Part shown: in pieces, positions 7,848-13,809 of the stretch
Position numbering within the stretch: position 1 is the stretch's first letter
Layout of the letters: each line of letters starts with the position of its first letter
Source of the DNA: JAAYZB01 sp937958685
GTDB lineage: Bacteria > Bacillota_I > Bacilli_A > Izemoplasmatales > Hujiaoplasmataceae
Direction: 5' to 3'
DNA: 13,809 nucleotides
Assembly: GCA_036824265.1 (NCBI GenBank)
Contig: DAITAL010000031.1
Coordinates: 1-13,809 of the forward strand
Notes under the pieces: generated by a model
Databases searched by the model: none
What the model saw: only the letters and a program-made list of their open reading frames with translations
Told to the model about the DNA's origin: nothing
Made by a program: the position numbers and the translations under genes

Positions 7848-8506
7848 ATAAGATCTCGGTAAAGAACACACTGATCTATCTGCTCGGCTTGAGCCTGCTC
7901 GGACTGACCGTCACACTGATCCAAAAGACAAATCTCGGGATGAGCAGTTGGGACGCGCTAAACCGCAATTTCTACGAGGGAGTTCCGATCGAGTACAAAT
8001 ATCTGACCCCGATCTTCGCCCTCGTCCTGATCACCTTAGCGTATCTGATCGAGGGAAAACGCGTAGATTGGCTGTTTTTGTTTCCCTTGGCTGTGAGTTT
8101 CTATATCGGCTTCATGATCGATGTCTTATTACTGGTGATTCCCTCGGTCGCATCTTTGAACATCTGGTTCAACCTCTCGTACTTGTTGCTGTCGCTCACG
8201 GTCTGCGCCATCGGCCTCAATCTGATCATCTATTGCCGCTATCCGTTGCCCGCGCTTGACGCCTTCTGCCAGGCGCTCGCCAAGAGACTGAAAATCAGTT
8301 TTGGCAAAGGCAAACTTGTCGGTGAAATCATCGCTCTGGCGCTCACAGTCATCGCCGGTCTTGGTTTCAAGCACCAGGCCCAATGGTTCTATATCGGGCC
8401 GACGACAATCATCTTCACCTTGGCGATCGGCGTCTTCGTCGATTTGTTCAAACGACCCATCACTTTCATTTTGGAGGGCCAGCGTGGTTATCGAGATCTT
8501 CGTTGA
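7844..8506 (+). CDS. YczE-like integral membrane protein
   Basis: A 220-residue hydrophobic protein with five or six predicted membrane segments, roughly at residues 7-27, 46-65, 72-98, 104-128, 155-175 and 182-205. The pattern resembles the YczE/YitT-type membrane family (COG2364). Near the N-terminus GLSLLGLTVTLIQKTNLGMSSWDAL matches the family's conserved G...LG-x-x-xWD-x-L stretch. A late segment IGPTTIIFTLAIGVFVDLF matches its G-x-x-TI...G-x-x-x-D end. Members are often called putative transporters, but no substrate is established that I know of. The ATG overlaps the GltD-like stop (ATGA), so the two are likely coupled. Its 3' end overlaps the next gene by 23 nt. Family membership is fairly sure; function is unknown. 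Confidence 0.8.
   Translation: MNKISVKNTLIYLLGLSLLGLTVTLIQKTNLGMSSWDALNRNFYEGVPIEYKYLTPIFALVLITLAYLIEGKRVDWLFLFPLAVSFYIGFMIDVLLLVIPSVASLNIWFNLSYLLLSLTVCAIGLNLIIYCRYPLPALDAFCQALAKRLKISFGKGKLVGEIIALALTVIAGLGFKHQAQWFYIGPTTIIFTLAIGVFVDLFKRPITFILEGQRGYRDLR
8473..8486 (+). promoter_or_regulatory. Ribosome binding site that fixes a GTG start
   Basis: GGAGGG at 8473-8478 lies 5 nt before the GTG at 8484, inside the end of the upstream gene. It is the only good Shine-Dalgarno in this frame and places the Nudix-like start here, rather than at the in-frame ATG at 8301. Confidence 0.75.
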
Positions 8507-8942
8507 CAATCTTCGCCACAGCGACATCAGGTTCAACCAGCAGTTCTATGGGATCGGGATGCTCGTCTTGCGCGAGGACGAGATCTTGCTTGAGTATGAC
8601 GAAACCGAGTTGACGTACACGTTTCCCCGGATCGCCTACTATCGGGAAGCGGAACGCGATCTTGCGCTTTCGTCCCTGGCGACACGGTTGGGAATGCCGC
8701 CGGAAACGCCGCAAGCGACGATCACCGTCTGCGAGCATTTTTCCGGACGGACCTACAACCATCACTATTACAAAGTGCCCCAATCAAAAGCGAGCGTCCT
8801 GCCGCCACCGATGGGAGGCAAAAAAACCATCTGGCGAAAACTCCCGGAGGCGCTCTCGTTGCTGGAGGAATACCACGGATCAGACCCCCGCGGAGCCCAA
8901 AAGATGACTCGTGACTTCATCGCCATGATCAACAGTGTCTGA
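8484..8942 (+). CDS. Small Nudix-fold protein with degenerate catalytic box
   Basis: A 152-residue protein starting at GTG. Its layout fits the Nudix fold: a leading strand with YGIGMLVLREDEILLEYDE, then TYTFPR where active enzymes have a PGG turn, then a helix ending RLGM. Residues 49-71 line up without gaps with the 23-residue Nudix box GX5EX7REUXEEXGU. E55, L65, G70 and M71 fit, but the first Gly is R49, the RE pair is S63-S64 and the metal-binding EE pair is T67-R68. Nudix hydrolases normally cleave nucleoside diphosphate derivatives; this one probably cannot do so by the usual mechanism. It may bind a ligand or be a distant variant. It overlaps the YczE-like gene by 23 nt and closes the operon; no clear terminator follows. 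Confidence 0.75.
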   Translation: MVIEIFVDNLRHSDIRFNQQFYGIGMLVLREDEILLEYDETELTYTFPRIAYYREAERDLALSSLATRLGMPPETPQATITVCEHFSGRTYNHHYYKVPQSKASVLPPPMGGKKTIWRKLPEALSLLEEYHGSDPRGAQKMTRDFIAMINSV

Positions 8943-8990
8943 TCTGAATACCCGTAGCAGTCGACTGGGAGCGCTTGCGGCAAATAACCC

Positions 8991-9019
8991 TTGCATATCA
9001 AATATTGATATGATATAAT
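8991..9019 (+). promoter_or_regulatory. Promoter of rpsO
   Basis: The -35 box TTGCAT is at 8991-8996 and the -10 box TATAAT at 9014-9019, with an ideal 17 bp spacer. TGA at 9011-9013 gives an extended -10. Transcription would begin near 9026, giving a leader of about 77 nt. An inverted repeat fills the spacer. Confidence 0.9.
8994..9012. repeat. Perfect inverted repeat inside the rpsO promoter, candidate operator
   Basis: CATATCAA at 8994-9001 and TTGATATG at 9005-9012 are exact reverse complements separated by ATA. The 19 bp element overlaps the last half of the -35 box and ends one base before the -10 box. This is where a repressor dimer would block RNA polymerase. I do not recognise the motif as a known operator. 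AT-rich promoter spacers can yield chance palindromes, so the role is inferred. Confidence 0.5.
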
Positions 9020-9025
9020 GATTCT

Positions 9026-9102
9026 CGCGCCCGAACCTGGAATCGACGAGTCTCCGACGTCATTGCGGATCCGGGTAAGTTAAGAAATAGGAGGAAACTG
9101 CC
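9026..9102 (+). promoter_or_regulatory. rpsO leader with hairpin, candidate S15 autoregulatory site
   Basis: CCTGGA at 9036-9041 can pair with TCCGGG at 9070-9075 (6 bp including a U-G next to a G-C). An inner GACG/CGTC stem (9045-9048 with 9058-9061) closes a 9 nt loop. The ribosome binding site AGGAGG lies just downstream at 9089-9094. In several bacteria S15 represses its own mRNA by binding leader structures that often contain a G-U/G-C element; this leader would allow that, but the fold was drawn by hand. Confidence 0.35.
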
Positions 9103-9372
9103 ATGGCACTGACCAAGGAACGCGTCAAGGAAATCGTTCGCGAATACGGTTTGAAAGAAGGGGACACCGGTTCTCCCGAAATTCAAATCGCGATTCTCAC
9201 CGCGGAAATCAACATGCTCAACCAACACCTGTTGACCCACAAGCATGATTTTCACTCGCGTCGCGGCCTGTTGATGAAAGTCGGCAAGCGGAGGAGCATG
9301 CTCCAATATCTGCAATCCGTCTCCATCGAAAGATATCAGGCTCTGATCACCAAACTCGGATTGCGTCGTTAG
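9103..9372 (+). CDS. rpsO: 30S ribosomal protein S15
   Basis: Primary 16S rRNA-binding protein that organises the platform of the small subunit and contributes to a bridge with the 50S. The 89 residues are exactly the usual length. The family landmarks are all present: GDTGSPEIQIAILTAEI at about 21-37, HLLTHKHDFHSRRGLL at about 43-58, GKRRSMLQYL at 62-71 and the LGLRR C-terminus. The ATG is preceded by AGGAGG. It has its own promoter and a strong terminator before pnp. In Bacillus rpsO directly follows ribF; here about 7.4 kb of other genes lie between them. Confidence 0.98.
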   Translation: MALTKERVKEIVREYGLKEGDTGSPEIQIAILTAEINMLNQHLLTHKHDFHSRRGLLMKVGKRRSMLQYLQSVSIERYQALITKLGLRR

Positions 9373-9383
9373 TCTCACCGGCA

Positions 9384-9413
9384 AAGCACCCATTTCCTGG
9401 GTGCTTGTTCTTT
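9384..9413 (+). terminator. Intrinsic terminator of rpsO
   Basis: AAGCACCCA at 9384-9392 and TGGGTGCTT at 9398-9406 form a perfect 9 bp stem around a 5 nt loop. The T-rich tail TTGTTCTTT ends at 9413. It separates rpsO from pnp, which has its own promoter. Confidence 0.9.
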
Positions 9414-9441
9414 AAAAAAATGAAACCGATCGTTGGAGTTG

Positions 9442-9450
9442 TGATATAAT
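9442..9450 (+). promoter_or_regulatory. Extended -10 promoter of pnp
   Basis: TGA directly followed by TATAAT (9445-9450) forms an extended -10. At the right distance upstream there is no convincing -35 hexamer. The 11-mer TGTGATATAAT here recurs exactly in front of rnpB. The leader to the start codon is about 33 nt and contains GAGGG at 9481-9485, which favours the ATG at 9491. Confidence 0.75.
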
Positions 9451-9490
9451 AACTCTTGAGTCGTTTTCTTACCAAGAAATGAGGGTAATT

Positions 9491-11614
9491 ATGAGTGAAA
9501 AAAGAGTGTTTGTAAAAGAATTGGGCGGACGGAAACTGCAGGTCGAGACGTCGCAACTTGCCAAACAGGCGACAGGCGCCTGTCTCATCAGGTATGACGA
9601 TACCGCCGTTCTCAGCGTCGCCGTGATCGGCGACAAACCGATGACCCAGGATTTCTTTCCCCTGATGGTCATGTATCAGGAAAAACTGTATGCCGCCGGT
9701 AAGATCCCGGGCGGTTTCCTGCGCCGCGAAGGCCGTCCCACGGAAAAGGAAATCTTGAATTCTCGCGCGATCGACCGGCCGCTGCGACCGCTGTTTGCGG
9801 AAGGATTCCGCAACGAGATCCAAATCATCAACACGGTGATGTCGGTGAATCCCGCCTGCTCACCGTATGTTGCCTCCCTATTCGGCTCATCGTTGGCATT
9901 GGGCATCGGCGGCATCCCCTTCGATGGTCCGGTCGCCGGCGTTGTCGTGGGTTGGGTCGAAGGCAGATTCATCTTGAATCCGACGGCCGAGGAGCTGCTG
10001 CTGTCGGAGATCGATCTGACGGTTGCCGGCACCAAGACCGCCGTGAACATGGTCGAATCCGGATCCAAGGAAGTGGCTGAGGATGTGATGTTGGATGCGA
10101 TCATGTTCGCCCATGAGCAAATCAAGGAACTTGTCGCATTCCAAGAAGAGATCATCAAGGAAGTCGGCAAAGAGAAAATCATCGTCGAATTGCAGATCAT
10201 TCCCCAAGAAATCATCGATGCGGTCCACAAATTGGAAAACGGCCGGATCGTCAGCGCCATCTCCACCGCCGACAAGCTCGAGCGCCAAGGAAAGATCCAG
10301 GCGATCGAAGAAGAAATCCGGGACATCTTCACTGCCAAATTCAAGGAAATGGGCTTGGACAGGGAAGAAACCGAAGCCAACCTCAACCATGTCAACAAAG
10401 TCTTGGAGACGATCCAGGTCGACGAAGTCAGACGCCTGATCACCATCGACAAGATCAGGCCCGACGGCCGCAAGCTTGATGAACTGCGCGCGATCGAATC
10501 GGAAATCGATTTGTTCGAGCGCACCCACGGATCGGCGCTCTTCACCCGCGGGCAGACGCAAGCGCTCGCCACCGTGACGCTTGGCGCTCTGGGCGAGGCT
10601 CAGATCATCGACGGTGTCTCCATCGAGGAAGGCAAGCGCTTCATGCTACACTATAACTTCCCCCAATATTCGGTCGGATCGACCGGACGCTATATCGGAC
10701 CCGGCCGGCGCGAAATCGGCCACGGCGCTCTCGGAGAGCGGGCTTTGCTGCAGGTGTTGCCAAACGAGGACGAATTCCCATATACCGTCAGAATCGTCTC
10801 GGAGATCCTCGAATCGAACGGTTCATCGTCGCAGGCGACGATCTGCGCCGGGTCAATGGCGATGATGGCCGCCGGCGTGCCGCTCAAGGCTCAGGTGGCC
10901 GGCATCGCGATGGGGCTTGTCAAGAAGGGCGACGACTATACGATCTTGACCGATATCCAAGGTCTCGAGGATCATTTCGGCGATATGGATTTCAAGGTTT
11001 CGGGCACCCGCAAGGGTATCTGCTCGTTGCAGATGGACATCAAGATTTCCGGCATCACCAGGGAAATCTTTGCAGAGGCCCTCTCGCAGGCGCGAAAGGC
11101 CAGACTGGAAATCCTCGACAAGATGGACGGAGTCATCGCCAAACCGCGCACCGAACTCTCCAAATACGCTCCGAAGGTCAAGGTCATGTTCGTCGCGGTC
11201 GACAAGATCCGCGAGATCATCGGCAGCGGCGGCAAAACGATCAGTTCGATTATCGAACAATGCAATGACGTCAAGATCGACATCGAACAAAACGGCCGGG
11301 TCACAATCATGCATCAGGATATCTTCTTCATTGAGAAGGCCGCCAAGTTGATCGAAAACATCATCCGCGAAGTCGAAGTCGGCGAAATCTACCAGGGAAA
11401 AGTCGTGCGCATCGAGAAATTCGGCGCTTTCGTCGAACTCTGGCCCGGACAGGACGGAATGGTCCACATCTCCAAACTTGCCAAGGAGAGAGTCGCACGG
11501 GTGGAAGATGTTGTCAAGCTTGGCGATGTGATCACGGTCAAGGTCATCGGCGTTGACGAAAAAGGTCGCGTCGACCTCTCCCGGAAAGCAATCCTTGATT
11601 CCCTTAAGAGCTAA
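9491..11614 (+). CDS. pnp: Polyribonucleotide nucleotidyltransferase (PNPase)
   Basis: Trimeric, phosphate-dependent 3'-to-5' exoribonuclease that degrades mRNA and matures small RNAs. From the ATG at 9491 it has 707 residues, a normal length. The first RNase PH-like domain includes GKIPGGFLRREGRPTEKE and SRAIDRPLRPLF. An all-helical linker follows. The second RNase PH-like domain carries RPDGRKLDELRAI, SVGSTGRYIGPGRREIGHG and GSMAMMAAGVPLK. The KH domain has IIGSGGKTI around residues 576-584 and the S1 domain spans about 630-700 (GEIYQGKVVRIEKFGAFVEL to GRVDLSRKA). Starting at 9491 rather than the in-frame ATG at 9479 places TGAGGGT as the ribosome binding site. There is no terminator after the stop, so transcripts can run into rnpB. 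Confidence 0.97.
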   Translation: MSEKRVFVKELGGRKLQVETSQLAKQATGACLIRYDDTAVLSVAVIGDKPMTQDFFPLMVMYQEKLYAAGKIPGGFLRREGRPTEKEILNSRAIDRPLRPLFAEGFRNEIQIINTVMSVNPACSPYVASLFGSSLALGIGGIPFDGPVAGVVVGWVEGRFILNPTAEELLLSEIDLTVAGTKTAVNMVESGSKEVAEDVMLDAIMFAHEQIKELVAFQEEIIKEVGKEKIIVELQIIPQEIIDAVHKLENGRIVSAISTADKLERQGKIQAIEEEIRDIFTAKFKEMGLDREETEANLNHVNKVLETIQVDEVRRLITIDKIRPDGRKLDELRAIESEIDLFERTHGSALFTRGQTQALATVTLGALGEAQIIDGVSIEEGKRFMLHYNFPQYSVGSTGRYIGPGRREIGHGALGERALLQVLPNEDEFPYTVRIVSEILESNGSSSQATICAGSMAMMAAGVPLKAQVAGIAMGLVKKGDDYTILTDIQGLEDHFGDMDFKVSGTRKGICSLQMDIKISGITREIFAEALSQARKARLEILDKMDGVIAKPRTELSKYAPKVKVMFVAVDKIREIIGSGGKTISSIIEQCNDVKIDIEQNGRVTIMHQDIFFIEKAAKLIENIIREVEVGEIYQGKVVRIEKFGAFVELWPGQDGMVHISKLAKERVARVEDVVKLGDVITVKVIGVDEKGRVDLSRKAILDSLKS

Positions 11615-11618
11615 TCTG

Positions 11619-11627
11619 TGATATAAT
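11619..11627 (+). promoter_or_regulatory. Extended -10 promoter of rnpB
   Basis: TGA at 11619-11621 followed by TATAAT at 11622-11627 lies only a few bases after the pnp stop at 11612-11614. The expected -35 position (about 11599-11604) falls inside the pnp coding region and reads TTCCCT, a poor match. The predicted RNA 5' end is near 11634, where the P1 helix begins. Confidence 0.8.
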
Positions 11628-11633
11628 ATTCAT

Positions 11634-11982
11634 GTCAGACCATCGGGCAATCGAGCACCAGTGGTGTTAGGAAAGTCCATGCTAGCACAGACTGTGATGT
11701 CTGTAGTGTTTGCGCTAAACGAAGCGATAAGTTTAGGCGTCCGCAAGGACGACGGCTGCGAAATGGATGTCAAAGGCCAAAGTAGCTGTAAAGTGCCACA
11801 GAGACGATTCGTGCCGAACAGGCACGGCTGAAACGCGGTAAACCCCACAAGCTAGAAACCCAAATTATGGTAGGGGCACGACGGATGCGGGAACCGAACC
11901 GCATCTGTCGACGGGCGCGTCCCGGAGATAAATGATTGCCACTCCTCACGGAGGACAGAACATGGCTTACAGATGGTCTGAC
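11634..11982 (+). ncRNA. rnpB: RNase P RNA, bacterial type B
   Basis: Catalytic RNA that removes the 5' leader from precursor tRNAs together with the RnpA protein. The ends form a perfect 11 bp P1 helix: GTCAGACCATC at 11634-11644 with GATGGTCTGAC at 11972-11982. Conserved core pieces appear in the usual order: AGGAAAGTCCATGCT near the start, AAAGTGCCACAGAGACG, AACGCGGTAAACCCC, the GAAACCCAAATTATGGTAGGGG stretch (its GGT would pair with the tRNA CCA end), GATAAATGATTGCC, and ACAGAACATGGCTTACAG at the 3' end. A P5.1-like hairpin (CTAAAC at 11715-11720 with GTTTAG at 11731-11736) points to the Bacillus type B. At about 349 nt it is shorter than the roughly 400 nt B. subtilis RNA. The P12-like stem (CGTGCC/GGCACG) and the P19-like stem (CTCC/GGAG) are both short. 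Confidence 0.95.
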
Positions 11983-11990
11983 GCAAAGAA

Positions 11991-12016
11991 GCATATGATT
12001 TCATATGCTTTTTTTT
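11991..12016 (+). terminator. Intrinsic terminator of rnpB
   Basis: GCATATG at 11991-11997 pairs with CATATGC at 12002-12008 around an ATTT loop, and flanking AA/TT extends the stem to 9 bp. A run of eight T follows at 12009-12016. Its stem is AT-rich, but the T-run is long. It begins 9 nt after the P1 helix. Confidence 0.85.
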
Positions 12017-12045
12017 CGCTTGGGAACCGCCAATCATGAAATAAC

Positions 12046-12074
12046 TTGAAAGGCAAGGCCTCGTATAGTAAAAT
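12046..12074 (+). promoter_or_regulatory. Promoter of lepA
   Basis: The -35 box TTGAAA at 12046-12051 and the -10 box TAAAAT at 12069-12074 are 17 bp apart. Unlike the other promoters here it has no TGn ahead of the -10. The transcript would start near 12081, just upstream of the AAAGGAGA ribosome binding site at 12082-12089. Confidence 0.7.
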
Positions 12075-12096
12075 GGTGAAGAAAGGAGACGACGCC

Positions 12097-13809
12097 ATGG
12101 ATCCATTTGAAAAATTTCGTAAACGGCAACGACAAATCCGCAACTTTTCCATTATCGCGCATATCGACCATGGCAAGTCCACGCTGGCAGACCGGATTTT
12201 GGAACTGACCAACGCTGTCTCCCTCAGGGAAATGAAAAGCCAACTGCTCGATTCGATGGATCTCGAACGTGAACGCGGCATCACGATCAAGTTGAACAGC
12301 GTCGAGTTGAATTACCGGGCGGTCGATGGGCAGGATTATGTCCTCCATTTGATCGACACCCCGGGACATGTCGATTTCACCTACGAAGTCTCCCGCTCCC
12401 TCGCCGCCTGTGAGGGCGCGATCTTGGTCGTCGACGCCTCCCAGGGCATCGAGGCGCAGACACTTGCCAACGTCTATCTGGCGTTGGACAACAATCTGGA
12501 AATTCTTCCCGTCATCAACAAGATCGACCTCGACTCCGCTCAACCTGAACTGGTGAAGAAGGAGATCGAGGATGTCATCGGCATTGACGCGAGCCATGCC
12601 GTTCTGGCTTCCGCCAAGGAAGGCATCGGCATCAGGGAGGTTTTGGAACAGGTTGTGAGTGGCATCCCCGCGCCGGCAGGCGATCCCGAACAGCCGTTCC
12701 AAGCCCTGATCTTCGATTCGTTCTACGATACCTACAGGGGTGTCATCCCCTTGATCAGGGTCGTCAACGGCGTCGTGAGGAAGAACGATCAGATCAAAAT
12801 GATGGCCACCGGCGCCGTTTTCGAGGTCACTGACCTTGGCGTCTATACGCCGAAGGAGGAGAGCCGCGACTATCTAGCCTCCGGTGATGTCGGCTGGTTG
12901 GCCGCGACGATCAAAAATGTGGACAAGGTCCATGTCGGCGACACGATCACCTTAAGCGACCGGCCGGCCAAGGCTCCGCTCCCCGGTTACCGCAAATTGA
13001 CCCCGATGGTCTATTCCGGAATCTATCCCGTCGACGCTGATGACTATTTGGATTTGAAGGAATCGCTCGAAAAGCTGAAACTCAACGATGCCGCGCTCAT
13101 CTATGAGCCCGAATCATCGGAAGCGCTCGGTTTTGGCTTTCGCGTCGGTTTTCTCGGCATGTTGCACATGGAAATCTTCCAGGAGCGGCTGGAACGCGAG
13201 TTCAAGCAGAACGTGATCGCCACGGCTCCCTCCGTCAGCTACCAGGTGCATCTGACCGACAACAGCCAGATGGCCATCGACAATCCCGCGACGATGCCGC
13301 CGGTTCAGCGGATCAAACGGATCGAGGAACCGTATGTCCGGGCGATCATCATCTCGCCAAGGGAATATGTGGGCAACATCATGGAACTTTGCCAACTGAA
13401 GCGCGGGCAGTTCAAAGACATGCAATACGTGAGCGACGTCCGTGTCGAGATCATCTATGAAATGCCGCTTTCGGAGATCATCTTCGATTTCTTCAACCGT
13501 CTCAAATCGGGAACCAAGGGCTATGCCTCGCTGGACTACGAGCCGATCGGTTATCGGGAGAGCCGGCTCGTCAAGGTCGACATCCTGCTAAACGGCGAGA
13601 TCGTCGATGCGCTGGCGCAGATCCTGCATCAGGATTTCGCCTACGAGCGGTCGCTCAAGATCTGTCAGCGGCTCAAGGAGCAGATTCCCCGACAGCTCTT
13701 CGAAATTCCCGTCCAGGCGGCGATCGGCAGCAAAGTGATCGCCAGGACCAATATCAAGGCCATGAGAAAAGACGTCTTGGCCAAGTGTTACGGCGGCGAC
13801 GTGAGCCGC
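12097..13809 (+). CDS. lepA: Elongation factor 4 (LepA), 3'-truncated by the window edge
   Basis: Ribosome-binding GTPase of the EF-G-like group, thought to help stalled or unfavourable ribosomes and initiation. The open frame from the ATG at 12097 runs 571 codons to the edge without a stop; the family is about 600 residues, so roughly the last 30 are outside. The G-domain shows AHIDHGKST near residue 21, the ERGITIK switch segment, DTPGHVDF and NKIDL. Further on are FDSFYDTYRGV, GFGFRVGFLGMLHMEI and KSGTKGYASLDYEP. The final visible KCYGGDVSR starts the LepA-specific C-terminal domain end. AAAGGAGA sits 7 nt before the ATG. It has its own promoter behind the rnpB terminator. Confidence 0.97.
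   Translation, partial: MDPFEKFRKRQRQIRNFSIIAHIDHGKSTLADRILELTNAVSLREMKSQLLDSMDLERERGITIKLNSVELNYRAVDGQDYVLHLIDTPGHVDFTYEVSRSLAACEGAILVVDASQGIEAQTLANVYLALDNNLEILPVINKIDLDSAQPELVKKEIEDVIGIDASHAVLASAKEGIGIREVLEQVVSGIPAPAGDPEQPFQALIFDSFYDTYRGVIPLIRVVNGVVRKNDQIKMMATGAVFEVTDLGVYTPKEESRDYLASGDVGWLAATIKNVDKVHVGDTITLSDRPAKAPLPGYRKLTPMVYSGIYPVDADDYLDLKESLEKLKLNDAALIYEPESSEALGFGFRVGFLGMLHMEIFQERLEREFKQNVIATAPSVSYQVHLTDNSQMAIDNPATMPPVQRIKRIEEPYVRAIIISPREYVGNIMELCQLKRGQFKDMQYVSDVRVEIIYEMPLSEIIFDFFNRLKSGTKGYASLDYEPIGYRESRLVKVDILLNGEIVDALAQILHQDFAYERSLKICQRLKEQIPRQLFEIPVQAAIGSKVIARTNIKAMRKDVLAKCYGGDVSR

Noticed and set aside
8301..8483. N-terminal extension of the Nudix-like gene to an in-frame ATG
   Set aside because: The extra 61 residues are Ser/Arg-rich, lie wholly inside the YczE-like gene and have no ribosome binding site; GTG at 8484 has a strong one.
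8958..8967. Ten-base palindrome CAGTCGACTG after the Nudix-like gene
   Set aside because: No T-run follows, so it is not a convincing terminator, and a single 10-mer palindrome can occur by chance.
9676..10572. 298-codon open frame on the - strand opposite pnp
   Set aside because: Very Ser-rich antisense shadow of the conserved PNPase domain; no promoter or ribosome binding site seen.
1..13809. CRISPR array, insertion sequence, prophage gene, tRNA or attachment site
   Set aside because: No direct repeat series, transposase or integrase motifs, or cloverleaf sequences were seen; all long + strand frames match housekeeping or small operon genes.

Overview
This window reads as a chromosomal housekeeping segment from a Bacillota / Mycoplasmatota-type bacterium (Bacilli sensu lato). 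Three things point there. The RNase P RNA between pnp and lepA is of the Bacillus-like type B. The gene content (truB-ribF, tig-lon, rpsO-pnp, rnpB, lepA) fits. Strong AGGAGG-type ribosome binding sites and TATAAT promoters occur throughout. TGA is used as a real stop (truB, ribF, lon, the GltD-like gene, the Nudix-like gene) and Trp is encoded by TGG, so this is not a code-4 Mycoplasma. Base composition looks a little above half G+C by eye, high for Mollicutes relatives. I cannot name the genus.

Layout, all genes on the + strand. (1) The 3' part of truB, ribF and a YcjF/UPF0283-like membrane protein gene are joined by ATGA stop/start overlaps into one operon. (2) tig has its own promoter and is followed by a probable terminator. 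(3) lon has its own promoter and a clear GNRA-loop terminator. (4) A second small operon holds a stand-alone GltD-like Fe-S flavoprotein, a YczE-like membrane protein and a small Nudix-fold protein whose catalytic box is degenerate. (5) rpsO has a strong promoter with a perfect inverted repeat between -35 and -10, and a clear terminator. (6) pnp follows, then rnpB, whose -10 box starts only 8 nt after the pnp stop, and whose RNA ends in a terminator. (7) lepA has its own promoter and runs off the right edge, lacking about its last 30 codons.

Most of the genes serve RNA maturation (truB, rnpB, pnp), translation (rpsO, lepA), protein folding and turnover (tig, lon) and flavin cofactor supply (ribF). 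The GltD-like protein needs FAD, which RibF makes. I see no mobile element, CRISPR array, tRNA or phage gene, and no obviously new multi-gene system. The least ordinary pieces are the GltD-like/YczE-like/Nudix-like operon, the palindrome in the rpsO promoter, the YcjF-like gene fused to the truB-ribF operon, and the pnp-rnpB junction.
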